Shown here: piece by piece, positions 1 through 5,314 of the stretch
Layout of the letters: every line of letters begins with the position of its first letter
How positions within the stretch are numbered: position 1 is the first letter of the stretch
Origin: WVZL01 sp041862375
GTDB taxonomy: Bacteria; Acidobacteriota; Aminicenantia; Aminicenantales; Aminicenantaceae
Assembly (NCBI GenBank): GCA_041862375.1
Contig: JBGVTE010000025.1
Location: 1 to 5,323 of the forward strand
DNA: 5,323 nt
Reading direction: 5' to 3'
Notes under the pieces: model-generated
The model's input: the letters and a program-made list of their open reading frames with translations, nothing else
What the model was told of the DNA's origin: nothing
Databases searched by the model: none
Made by a program: the position numbers and the translations under genes

Positions 1-111
1 TTTTAAAAGGAATGGCTAAGGTTTTAAAGCGCTTTTGAATAATTGACGCAATAACTCAAGTACTGGTTGAGGATGGCTGGGTATGGACAAATCATGAGGG
101 GTGAAAAAGCT

Positions 112-210
112 ATGAGCTATGGGATGAATTGGACTATCGTGAGGTTTCTTATTGATTTGCGTCTAAAATCTAGTATAGATCCAAGATCGGCGAACGTGCA
201 TATTTCTTAG
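112..210 (+). CDS. Possible 32-residue small ORF
   Basis: This short ORF starts at an ATG preceded by the purine-rich GAGGGGTGA at 96-104, a good Shine-Dalgarno match at normal spacing. It encodes a 32-residue peptide beginning MSYGMNWTIVRFLIDLRLKS. Residues 8-18 are mostly hydrophobic, but this is too short to call a membrane segment. Its stop codon overlaps the AGGAGG ribosome binding site of the next small ORF at 220, an arrangement typical of translational coupling. I recognise no family. In a region of decayed-looking sequence this could be chance, so the call rests on the ribosome binding site alone. Confidence 0.2.
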   Translation: MSYGMNWTIVRFLIDLRLKSSIDPRSANVHIS

Positions 211-219
211 GAGGATTAG

Positions 220-312
220 ATGAACCGTTGGGAGCTCACCACGGAGAGAGGTTCGTCCGAGGCAGACAGAGGGATCACGTGTAAGGAAACCGCTAACTCG
301 ATTGACAACTGA
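220..312 (+). CDS. Possible 30-residue small ORF with consensus SD
   Basis: A perfect AGGAGG at 209-214 sits 5 bases before this ATG, the best Shine-Dalgarno in the left flank. The ORF encodes a charged 30-residue peptide beginning MNRWELTTERGSSEADRG. Its TGA stop at 310-312 begins another purine-rich stretch (TGAAGGAG), which is followed by an ATG that is immediately terminated by TAA at 329-331. The frame stays open after the stop until 460, so a longer ancestral gene broken by a nonsense mutation is possible. No family is recognised. Confidence 0.22.
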   Translation: MNRWELTTERGSSEADRGITCKETANSIDN

Positions 313-347
313 AGGAGTAACCGACATGTAAAATGGAAAAGGAGCTT

Positions 348-425
348 GACAACAAGCGGCCTCATAGAAGTATTCGTTCCCCATGATTTTAACACGACCA
401 CCGACAACAGGCGGCCTCATAGAAG
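348..425 (+). repeat. Pair of 23-base direct repeats, 55 bases apart
   Basis: The copies lie at 348-370 and 403-425. They read GACAACA, then A or G, then GCGGCCTCATAGAAG, so 22 of 23 bases agree. Their period of 55 is not a multiple of three, so they fall in different reading frames. Translated separately, each can encode DN(K/R)RPHR, which recalls the conserved C-terminal Asn-x-Arg-Pro-His of IS3/IS481-type integrase domains, but nothing else of a transposase is visible. With only two copies and no spacer regularity this is not a CRISPR array. It may be a local duplication or a pair of protein-binding sites. Confidence 0.7.
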
Positions 426-515
426 GACTCTCTCATTCGTTACCTTATCAGATGTCCTCTGATTTTGCTTTATGCTTTATCCTATACCCATCTTGTGTGA
501 ATGATTTAGAATTAT

Positions 516-544
516 TTGACAAGAGTTACCTGGTTTGATAAAGT
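516..544 (+). promoter_or_regulatory. Sigma70-like promoter upstream of leader hairpin
   Basis: The hexamer TTGACA at 516-521 matches the -35 consensus exactly. It is followed at 17-base spacing by TAAAGT at 539-544, which shares four of six bases with TATAAT. The predicted transcript would start near 551, placing the hairpin at 569-584 at the very 5' end of the RNA. It points toward the small genes starting near 888. The -10 is weak, so this is a candidate only. Confidence 0.4.
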
Positions 545-566
545 GGAGAAAAATTCGACAAAGCCA

Positions 567-584
567 AACCATCCGGGAGGATGG
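567..584 (+). promoter_or_regulatory. Leader hairpin A with GNRA-type loop
   Basis: CCATCC at 569-574 pairs perfectly with GGATGG at 579-584 across a GGGA tetraloop. The 18 bases from 567 match the hairpin at 1772-1789 in 16 positions, including the AA 5' to the stem. This is the appearance of the first helix of a c-di-GMP-I (GEMM) riboswitch, but the conserved GACGCAAAGC that should follow is absent (here TAAATGAGGG), so a functional aptamer is unlikely. It lies about 16 bases after the predicted transcription start of the promoter at 516-544. An ATG inside its 3' arm (581) opens a 36-codon ORF to 691 that has no properly spaced ribosome binding site. Confidence 0.4.
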
Positions 585-625
585 TAAATGAGGGGGTGGT
601 TAATGAACGAGGACCTTTAAGGTTT

Positions 626-649
626 TACCGTGGAATGATTAATTCTCAT
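626..649 (+). repeat. Weak third copy of gene-end repeat
   Basis: This segment, with core GGAATGATTAATTCTCAT, aligns with 5207-5229 at about 19 of 23 positions with one gap. It aligns less well with the end of the winged-helix gene at 1581-1604. Like those copies it lies upstream of an ATAACCAT-type box (near 745) and then a gene (888). The similarity is short, so homology is likely but not certain. Confidence 0.35.
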
Positions 650-733
650 CTTGGAAGTAAGTTCCCGCCGTCAGTTCAAATCTCTTTCTAACCTAAATGT
701 TGCTTTTAAAGGCCCGCTAAAGAAAGAAAATCC

Positions 734-756
734 AGGCAGACTAAATAACCATAAGG
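734..756 (+). repeat. ATAACCATAAGG leader box, copy 1
   Basis: AGGCAG, a short spacer and ACCATAAGG at 734-756 recur at 5270-5290, with about 18 of 21 aligned positions identical and a 2-base gap. A reduced version (GATAACCAT) occurs at 1769-1777. All three lie in the leader just before a gene, which points to a shared regulatory or RNA element and not to chance. Its function is unknown. Confidence 0.4.
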
Positions 757-790
757 CCAAACCACCCGTGATAGCGAGGGCAGCATGGCC
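755..790 (+). promoter_or_regulatory. Leader hairpin B, degenerate form
   Basis: GGCC at 755-758 can pair with GGCC at 787-790. Inside, CCC at 765-767 can pair with GGG at 778-780. The stretch AACCACCCGTGA at 760-771 matches AACCATCCGTGA of hairpin C at 1772-1783 in 11 of 12 bases, but the remaining arm carries an insertion. It lies about 100 bases before the ATG at 888. I read it as a decayed or divergent copy of the same leader element. Confidence 0.3.
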
Positions 791-803
791 GGAGAAAGAT
801 TGA

Positions 804-887
804 TTTCGCTTCACGGGCAATGGATTCACCTCGGTCGAGTCAATCGTAGTCTACACCATCGCCGGAACGCTTTTAATAATCGGTATA
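804..887 (+). other. In-frame upstream extension encoding a membrane helix
   Basis: The frame of the gene at 888 is open back to a TGA at 801-803, and contains no ATG, GTG or TTG before 888. It encodes a strongly hydrophobic run, IVVYTIAGTLLIIGIMAF from 843 onward, continuing IGYM and then the basic KSRK at residues 9-12 of the annotated protein. This is the classic pattern of an N-terminal anchor with a cytoplasmic positive flank, so it was probably once coding. ATG at 820, one frame away, meets TAG at 847-849; a single frameshift would join it to the helix. This suggests a 5' frameshift, a rare start codon or a sequencing error. Confidence 0.5.
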
Positions 888-1220
888 ATGGCTTTTATCG
901 GCTATATGAAATCTCGCAAGGCTGATGAGGCAATAGGAATCATATCGAGTATTATCGTATCACAAGAAATCGAGAAGGTCGGAAAACGCCGTGAATACTA
1001 CGAAGCAGTTGGGCCAAAGGCCCATGAAATCATTGCAGAGAAGGGTATTGAGATTTCTAAGGCCGTCTATTACAGCTATGAAACATTCAGGGCAGAGGGT
1101 TACTTCGTAGTGGTAGCTACAGCTTTATCTAAATCAGGGGTGGAGGGGAAGATCATCTATGAAAGCAAAACCGGGAAGTGGGTGGGGACCGAGGATATTC
1201 CGCAAGAATGGTTGCCTTAG
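888..1220 (+). CDS. Hypothetical protein, probable N-terminal membrane anchor
   Basis: This gene encodes 110 residues from the first available ATG; I do not recognise the family. Residues 1-8 (MAFIGYMK) look like the tail of a transmembrane helix whose first half lies upstream in the same frame (843-887) without a start codon, so the 888 start is probably too short or the gene is damaged. No Shine-Dalgarno precedes 888. Residues 9-45 are charged and probably helical (KSRKADEA, then SQEIEKVGKRREYYEA). Residues 70-100 look like beta strands, with EGYFVVVATAL followed by EGKIIYESKTGKWVGTE. The likely picture is a membrane-tethered small cytoplasmic domain. The stop codon is directly followed by the ATG of the next frame, so the gene is cotranscribed with the winged-helix gene. 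Confidence 0.6.
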   Translation: MAFIGYMKSRKADEAIGIISSIIVSQEIEKVGKRREYYEAVGPKAHEIIAEKGIEISKAVYYSYETFRAEGYFVVVATALSKSGVEGKIIYESKTGKWVGTEDIPQEWLP

Positions 1221-1232
1221 ATGGGAGAGGCG

Positions 1233-1595
1233 ATGAAAACGAGCGAGAAAATTCTGGACTATGTGAAGAAAAAGCCGATGGCTACAGCTGAAGAGATTAC
1301 CGGAGGATTGGGCATAAATTATGAGACGGTTATAGCGTCATTGAATTCATTAAAAAGGAAGGGGAAGGTTAGGGCAACCGATTCCTGGCCCGCTAAATAT
1401 GTTTTCCCCCCAAAGAAACCCATAAAGGTGAATAATGGGCAGGACCTTATAGATTATGTCGATAGCCTCAATCGGGAATGTCAGGAGCTAAAAACGGAAA
1501 ATAATCGCTTGCGTAATGAGTTGGACGAATGTCACAGGAAGCTGGTTAAGCTGGCCCAAAGAATCGTTAGGCAAAATATCTATGGGAATCACTAA
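1233..1595 (+). CDS. Small winged-helix protein with C-terminal leucine zipper
   Basis: The predicted product is 120 residues from ATG 1233. I chose this start because GGGAGAGG at 1223-1230 is the only ribosome binding site; the alternative ATG at 1221 adds four residues and touches the previous stop. Residues 4-58 have the helix-turn-helix and wing pattern of MarR/ArsR-like winged helices: helix ILDYVKKK, TAEEITGGLG, recognition helix NYETVIASLNSLKRKGKV, then the wing up to AKYVF. Residues 70-110 form a coiled coil with Leu at 72, 79, 86 and 93, Cys100 and Leu107 in strict heptads, and polar Asn90 at an a position, which favours parallel dimers. It is probably a homodimeric DNA-binding regulator; its target is unknown. 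Its last codons are duplicated at 5195-5218. Confidence 0.7.
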   Translation: MKTSEKILDYVKKKPMATAEEITGGLGINYETVIASLNSLKRKGKVRATDSWPAKYVFPPKKPIKVNNGQDLIDYVDSLNRECQELKTENNRLRNELDECHRKLVKLAQRIVRQNIYGNH

Positions 1596-1614
1596 TTTTG
1601 GTGAATGCTGGCTG
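1569..1614 (+). repeat. Gene-end repeat, copy at end of winged-helix gene
   Basis: The first 13 bases, AGGCAAAATATCT at 1569-1581, are identical to 5195-5207. The similarity continues through the stop codon and about 20 bases beyond (CACTAATTTTGGTGAATGC against GACTAACTCTGATGCATAC). The copy here encodes RQNIYGNH and stop. The downstream copy has one extra G and reads RQNIYGE and stop. Because the similarity covers both coding and non-coding bases, it reflects DNA duplication and not protein convergence. The two copies bracket the GT4-GH15 pair. Confidence 0.6.
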
Positions 1615-1683
1615 ACCTCCCGCTTGGTTTCCAGGCCCTATATTTGTGGAAAAAGGGTTGCGGATTGGGTGGGGGCAAGAACG

Positions 1684-1773
1684 ATGTTTATCCAAAAGGG
1701 ATATATGCGGACGGAGTCCGAATTGAAAGTGAAAGCGCACATCCCAGAAAACGAATGGATAGGTAAGAGATAA
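1684..1773 (+). CDS. Possible 29-residue small ORF in GT leader
   Basis: An ATG preceded by a G-rich stretch (GGGTGGGGGC) at about 8-base spacing opens a 29-residue ORF beginning MFIQKGYMRTESELKVKAH. Composition is protein-like, and it ends just before hairpin C. The same frame is open upstream to 1516, overlapping the winged-helix gene. It could be a leader peptide for the glycosyltransferase or a remnant of a longer gene; chance is equally possible. It contains a small perfect hairpin, CGGAC-GGA-GTCCG, at 1708-1720. Confidence 0.2.
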   Translation: MFIQKGYMRTESELKVKAHIPENEWIGKR

Positions 1774-1799
1774 CCATCCGTGAGGGTGGGACGGAAAGC
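1772..1799 (+). promoter_or_regulatory. GEMM-like half riboswitch hairpin C before GT gene
   Basis: AA is followed by CCATCC (1774-1779), a GTGA tetraloop, GGGTGG (1784-1789) and then GACGGAAAGC (1790-1799). The c-di-GMP-I (GEMM) aptamer has exactly this order in its first half: AAACC stem, GNRA tetraloop, a stem ending GUGG, then GACGCAAAGC. Only one base differs in the last block, and the U-G wobble in the stem is at the same place as in the Vibrio Vc2 example as I recall it. The second helical arm and the closing strand are missing: only GGGGGG and a T-rich stretch separate it from the ATG at 1812. It is either a truncated relic or an unusual minimal element. Sequestration of the G-rich ribosome binding site is possible but not shown. 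Confidence 0.4.
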
Positions 1800-1811
1800 G
1801 GGGGGTTTTAT

Positions 1812-3104
1812 ATGGAAAAAAGAGCTTTTGAGAGAATACCCATGACAATAAAGACAAAACATGAAAAACTGACAGTGCTGCACGTGGCAACCCTTAACCA
1901 GCCGATCAGGCCAGACCTTGGTTATGGTCCCATAGAAACGATCATTCATAATATAGATAAAGGACTCCATTCTTTAGGTCACAGGTCGATCGTTGCCTGT
2001 TCAGGTGATTCCAGAGTCGCCGGGGAACATTACGTGACTGTTGATCAAAGCATCGGTGACTATTGGAGCGATGACACCCCGGAAGGGCGTAAAACCATGA
2101 ATATGCACTTTTCAAGGGTATTGGGTAGGGCAAAGATGGGCGACATTGACGTCATACACACACATGATGCAAAAGCGGTTGAGTTCATTTATGACGGTGT
2201 ATTCAGCATGCATGTACCAATTGTGATGACCCTTCACGTGCCCGCAAAAGAAAGCCTGTTGAAAGGAGCTTACCAGCGCTGGTGTAATCCTCTGTCATCT
2301 CCCCTGGTGTATTGCGTTCCGATAAGCGAACATCAAAAAAGGCAGTATAATGACTTGGTGAACACAGAGAATGTTGTCTACCACGGAATTGAAGTTGAAG
2401 AATACCCTGTAAAAGAGGAGCCGGACAAAGGAAGCTATTTATTCACTATCGGCAGGGTAACCCGTGACAAGGGACAGGATAAGGCCATAGAACTTGCGAA
2501 AAAAACAGGTTCTAAACTTATCATTGCCGGTTGTATCCAGAATAAAGTCGCAGACAAGGAGTTTTTTGCAGGCTTGAAGAATTCTATAGACCTGTTGGTT
2601 GAAGTTGGCAAATATCCAGTTGATAATGACTATTATGACAGGGTAATAAAGCCGTTATTGGATTGCGACAAACAGATTATCTACATCGGAGAAATCAGCA
2701 GCGAGCATAATAAGAAATGGTACCGGCATGCACGAGCCACTTTATTCCCTATACAATGGGATGAGCCATTTGGACTTGTCCTGATCGAGTCAATGGCATG
2801 CGGCACGCCAGCTATTGCATTCAATAAAGGTGCCGTCCCGGAAATAATGGTGGACGGAAAAACAGGGTTCGTGGTGGATTCCATGAGTGCTATGATTGGG
2901 GCAGTCGACCGCATCGACTCTATCGATCCTCGTGAATGCCGGAGACATGTACAGAATCATTTCTCCATAACAATTATGGCCTATAAATATTCAGAGTTGT
3001 ATCAACAGATAGTCAACGATCATAAAATATCAGACAGCTACAGCAGGTTGTCAACCGGCTATCTTTCGAAACTTCCCCACCATAGAAGAAGTATAGCCAC
3101 ATAA
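1812..3104 (+). CDS. GT4-family glycosyltransferase
   Basis: This gene encodes a 430-residue GT-B fold retaining glycosyltransferase (CAZy GT4, glycosyl transferase group 1) that moves a sugar from a nucleotide donor to an unknown acceptor. The N-terminal domain starts at strand KLTVLHVATL (19-28), with the glycine loop GYGPIE (37-42), IHTHD around 115-119, TLH ending at His142 and PISE at 170-173. The donor domain shows GRVTRDKG with Arg215 and Lys220, and the signature EPFGLVLIE with Glu318 and Glu326 (the EX7E motif), followed by ACGTPAIAF. About 25 residues around KEFFAGLKN to GKYPVDN look like an insertion relative to relatives I know. There is no signal peptide, so it should be cytoplasmic. 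A G-run at 1800-1805 serves as a weak ribosome binding site; ATG 1842 (Met11) is an alternative start. The basic tail (about 402-430) is family-atypical. The adjacent GH15 gene suggests alpha-glucan or alpha-glucoside metabolism. Confidence 0.9.
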   Translation: MEKRAFERIPMTIKTKHEKLTVLHVATLNQPIRPDLGYGPIETIIHNIDKGLHSLGHRSIVACSGDSRVAGEHYVTVDQSIGDYWSDDTPEGRKTMNMHFSRVLGRAKMGDIDVIHTHDAKAVEFIYDGVFSMHVPIVMTLHVPAKESLLKGAYQRWCNPLSSPLVYCVPISEHQKRQYNDLVNTENVVYHGIEVEEYPVKEEPDKGSYLFTIGRVTRDKGQDKAIELAKKTGSKLIIAGCIQNKVADKEFFAGLKNSIDLLVEVGKYPVDNDYYDRVIKPLLDCDKQIIYIGEISSEHNKKWYRHARATLFPIQWDEPFGLVLIESMACGTPAIAFNKGAVPEIMVDGKTGFVVDSMSAMIGAVDRIDSIDPRECRRHVQNHFSITIMAYKYSELYQQIVNDHKISDSYSRLSTGYLSKLPHHRRSIAT

Positions 3105-3110
3105 GAAACC

Positions 3111-5072
3111 ATGCCCAAAGACATTCCAGTAAGCAATGGCAATCTTCTTTTTAACTTTGATTCGGATTATCAGATTCGGGATGTATATTTCCCCTTAATA
3201 GGCCAGGAGAACCATTCAAAGGGGAACCCCTTTCGGTTCGGAGTGTGGGTGGATGGACGATGCTCTTGGATGGGCCCAGAATGGAAAAAGGACCTAAAAT
3301 ATCATTATAACAGCCTCGTGACTAATGTCTTTCTGAAAAACGGGGCTTTGGGTTTGGAACTATGCTGCTCTGACGTGGTCGACATAGACTTGAATGTATA
3401 TATAAAAAAGATCGAGGTGACAAATCTCAAGGGGAAGGAGCGTCAAGTGAGGCTCTTTTTCAGTCACGACTTTCATCTTTATGGCAACGATATCGGAGAA
3501 ACGGCTTATTTTGATCCACGAACCCGTTCCATCATACACTACAAAGCCAATCGGTACTTTCTCATTAATTGTTCTGCGGCCGAAAAGTGCGGCGTGGATT
3601 ACTACGCCTGCGGAGACAAGGAGGTTCCGGGAAGGGAAGGAACCTGGAAAGACGCTGAGGACGGCGAACTTAGCGGGAACCAAATTTCCTGGGGCTCTGC
3701 TGACTCTGCAATCGGAATATGGCTGCAATTGCCCTCCGGCGGGAAAGCAGAAGCTTTTTACTGGATGGCAGCAGGCACGCTTTACCATGAGGTGGCTCAA
3801 CTCAACCATGAAGTGATAGAGAAGACGCCGACAGAACTGATCAAAAGTACGTCGAATTACTGGAAAGCATGGGTCCAAAAAGAATCCAGATCCTTTGGAG
3901 ATCTGCCCAAAACGGTCACTGACATTTTCAACCGAAGCCTCCTCATTTTGAGAACACAGATCGACAACCGGGGAGCGATCATTGCAGCAAATGACTCGGA
4001 TATAGTCCGTTTTGGAAAAGATACATATTCTTACATGTGGGGCCGCGATGGGGCCTTCGTCGCTGCCGCTTTGGCGAAGGCAGGCTACCCAGATGTGTGC
4101 AGGAAATTTTTCGACTTTTGCTCTCGTGGTCTATCAGAGGAAGGATATCTTTACCAGCATTATAATCCTGATGGATCACTGGCCAGCAATTGGCACCCAT
4201 GGTTATTGGACGGGAAACCGGTAATTCCCATACAGGAGGACTCGACCGCTTTGATTCTCTGGGCGCTCTGGATACACTACGAGAATTCTAAAGAAATAGG
4301 ATTCATCAGACCTCTCTACAATGAGCTCATTCAAAAGTCTGCCGACTTTTTGGTGACTCACCGAGATCCTGAGACCCTGCTGCCCATCCCCTCCTATGAT
4401 CTCTGGGAAGAGCGTTTTGGAGTACACTCCTTTACTGTCGCAGCAGTAATTGCTGGCCTCAGGGCGGCAGCGAATTTTGCAAGACTCTTTCAAGATGCCT
4501 CCCTGGCAGAGAAATATGACAAAGTGGCCGAACAAATGAAGGAAGGGCTTACAAAGCATCTGTACCATACTGGTCTGAAGAGGTACGCCCGCTCCGGTTA
4601 CAGAAAAGGTAAAGGCTATGAACTCGATGAAGTGATCGATGTCAGTCTGTTGGGACTCACGATTCTGGGAGCATTGCCTCCCAAAGATCCGCGGATGGTC
4701 GAAACAATGGAGGCAATACGTCAGCAATTATGGCTCAAAACCCCTGTTGAAGGTTGTGCCCGATACCAGAATGATGTTTATCAACGGCCGAATGATAGCC
4801 CACCAGATATTCCGGGGAATCCCTGGTTTATCTCAACGCTCTGGTTAGGAGAGTATTTTATTGCTCGTGCCGAAAGTCTTCAGGAACTTCACGAAGCCCT
4901 TCCTTACCTTGAATGGTGTGGGAAGAACGCGATTCCTTCCGGTGTGTTTGCAGAGCAGGTGCACCCTGTAAACAGTTCTCCTCTCTCTGTTTCACCGCTC
5001 ACATGGAGCCATTCCGCTTTCGTGTGGACAGTATTACAATACATCGAAAAGTTCAATTCATTAATAAAATAA
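3111..5072 (+). CDS. GH15-family glucoamylase-like glycoside hydrolase
   Basis: This 653-residue enzyme belongs to GH15 (inverting exo-acting glucoamylases, glucodextranases and some trehalases), removing glucose from non-reducing ends of alpha-glucosides. Residues 1 to about 240 form the bacterial-type beta-sandwich (opening VSNGNLLFNFDSDYQIRDVYFP), a linker helix follows, and about 270-653 is the (alpha/alpha)6 barrel. Signatures are GAIIAANDSDI (288-298) and YSYMWGRDGAF with Trp310, Arg312 and Asp313. Glu433 in YDLWEERFG aligns with the general acid Glu179 of Aspergillus glucoamylase, and Glu615 in FAEQVHP with the base Glu400, before LTWSHSAFVW. Both catalytic residues are therefore present and length is normal. 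No signal peptide means a cytoplasmic enzyme, unlike secreted starch degraders. The start lies 6 bases after the GT4 stop without a clear ribosome binding site, suggesting translational coupling. Substrate (maltooligosaccharide, trehalose or the GT product) is not readable. Confidence 0.92.
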   Translation: MPKDIPVSNGNLLFNFDSDYQIRDVYFPLIGQENHSKGNPFRFGVWVDGRCSWMGPEWKKDLKYHYNSLVTNVFLKNGALGLELCCSDVVDIDLNVYIKKIEVTNLKGKERQVRLFFSHDFHLYGNDIGETAYFDPRTRSIIHYKANRYFLINCSAAEKCGVDYYACGDKEVPGREGTWKDAEDGELSGNQISWGSADSAIGIWLQLPSGGKAEAFYWMAAGTLYHEVAQLNHEVIEKTPTELIKSTSNYWKAWVQKESRSFGDLPKTVTDIFNRSLLILRTQIDNRGAIIAANDSDIVRFGKDTYSYMWGRDGAFVAAALAKAGYPDVCRKFFDFCSRGLSEEGYLYQHYNPDGSLASNWHPWLLDGKPVIPIQEDSTALILWALWIHYENSKEIGFIRPLYNELIQKSADFLVTHRDPETLLPIPSYDLWEERFGVHSFTVAAVIAGLRAAANFARLFQDASLAEKYDKVAEQMKEGLTKHLYHTGLKRYARSGYRKGKGYELDEVIDVSLLGLTILGALPPKDPRMVETMEAIRQQLWLKTPVEGCARYQNDVYQRPNDSPPDIPGNPWFISTLWLGEYFIARAESLQELHEALPYLEWCGKNAIPSGVFAEQVHPVNSSPLSVSPLTWSHSAFVWTVLQYIEKFNSLIK

Positions 5073-5194
5073 TGGCGTTTGAGACAACAGGTTTGTCATA
5101 AGGCGTGTATAACGCACTACAATCAGTGGTCATCTATGATTCTTTCACCAGACTGCTTATATTGCCTTGGTCGTATCTGTAATCTATGAGTTTC

Positions 5195-5243
5195 AGGCAA
5201 AATATCTACGGGGAATGACTAACTCTGATGCATACCGGCTGGC
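5195..5243 (+). repeat. Gene-end repeat, orphan downstream copy
   Basis: This is a second copy of the winged-helix gene end, without the rest of that gene. AGGCAAAATATCT is identical, then CTACGGGGAATGACTAA carries one extra G relative to the upstream copy, and weaker similarity runs to about 5243. It encodes RQNIYGE and stop; in frame from an ATG at 5186 it gives only ten residues. The 5073-5194 stretch before it shows no recognisable remainder of the gene. It therefore marks a duplication or recombination boundary. Confidence 0.6.
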
Positions 5244-5269
5244 ATTTGGGGGTTATGGAGCGGACCAGT

Positions 5270-5290
5270 AGGCAGCAAAACACCATAAGG
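5270..5290 (+). repeat. CACCATAAGG leader box, copy 2
   Basis: AGGCAGCAAAACACCATAAGG here matches the element at 734-756. It lies 24 bases before the next start codon, followed by GACAAAGGGAGG, which in turn resembles GACGGAAAGC and GGGGGG before the glycosyltransferase. The hairpin CCATCC arm seen in the other leaders is absent. Confidence 0.4.
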
Positions 5291-5314
5291 AAAAAGACAA
5301 AGGGAGGTTTTTGG

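Larger units (their letters stand above)
1..887. other. Gene-poor left flank with short ORFs and leader elements
   Basis: No long, well-supported gene is visible on either strand in this stretch. The longest reverse-strand ORFs have no family signature and no clear ribosome binding site. What it does hold is two short ORFs with good ribosome binding sites near 112 and 220, a 23-base direct repeat near 348 and 403, a sigma70-like promoter near 516, and two hairpin leader elements near 567 and 755. Several coding-looking peptide fragments are interrupted by stops; one is in frame from 39 to 153 across a TGA at 102. The stretch is either decayed coding sequence or a regulatory and structured-RNA region; I cannot decide which. 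Confidence 0.6.

Noticed and set aside
302..351. Two further TTGACA hexamers (302-307 and 346-351)
   Set aside because: No convincing -10 hexamer lies 16-18 bases downstream of either.
383..538. 51-codon ORF starting MILTRPPTTGG
   Set aside because: No ribosome binding site, no family signature, and it overlaps the direct repeat and promoter; probably chance.
672..690. GTTCAAATC resembling a tRNA T-loop
   Set aside because: The flanking bases do not form the five-pair T-arm and no acceptor stem or anticodon arm can be found.
581..691. 36-codon ORF starting inside hairpin A
   Set aside because: Its GGGAGG touches the ATG directly with no spacing, and its sequence overlaps repeat elements; not supportable as a gene.
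884..889. Perfect TATAAT hexamer overlapping the ATG at 888
   Set aside because: No -35-like sequence lies at suitable spacing (GCCGGA or neighbours), it has no extended -10, and it falls in what looks like coding sequence.
1609..1624. TGGC and GCT at sigma54-like spacing upstream of the glycosyltransferase
   Set aside because: The conserved TT before GC is CC here, and the related downstream leader does not keep the spacing.
3360..3878. Long reverse-strand ORFs inside the hydrolase gene (also at 4203-4727)
   Set aside because: They overlap a gene with complete GH15 motifs, and their translations show no family signature or ribosome binding site.
5083..5118. Small inverted repeats after the hydrolase gene (GACAA/TTGTC and GCGT/ACGC)
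   Set aside because: Stems are only 4-5 pairs with no T-run, so they do not support a rho-independent terminator.
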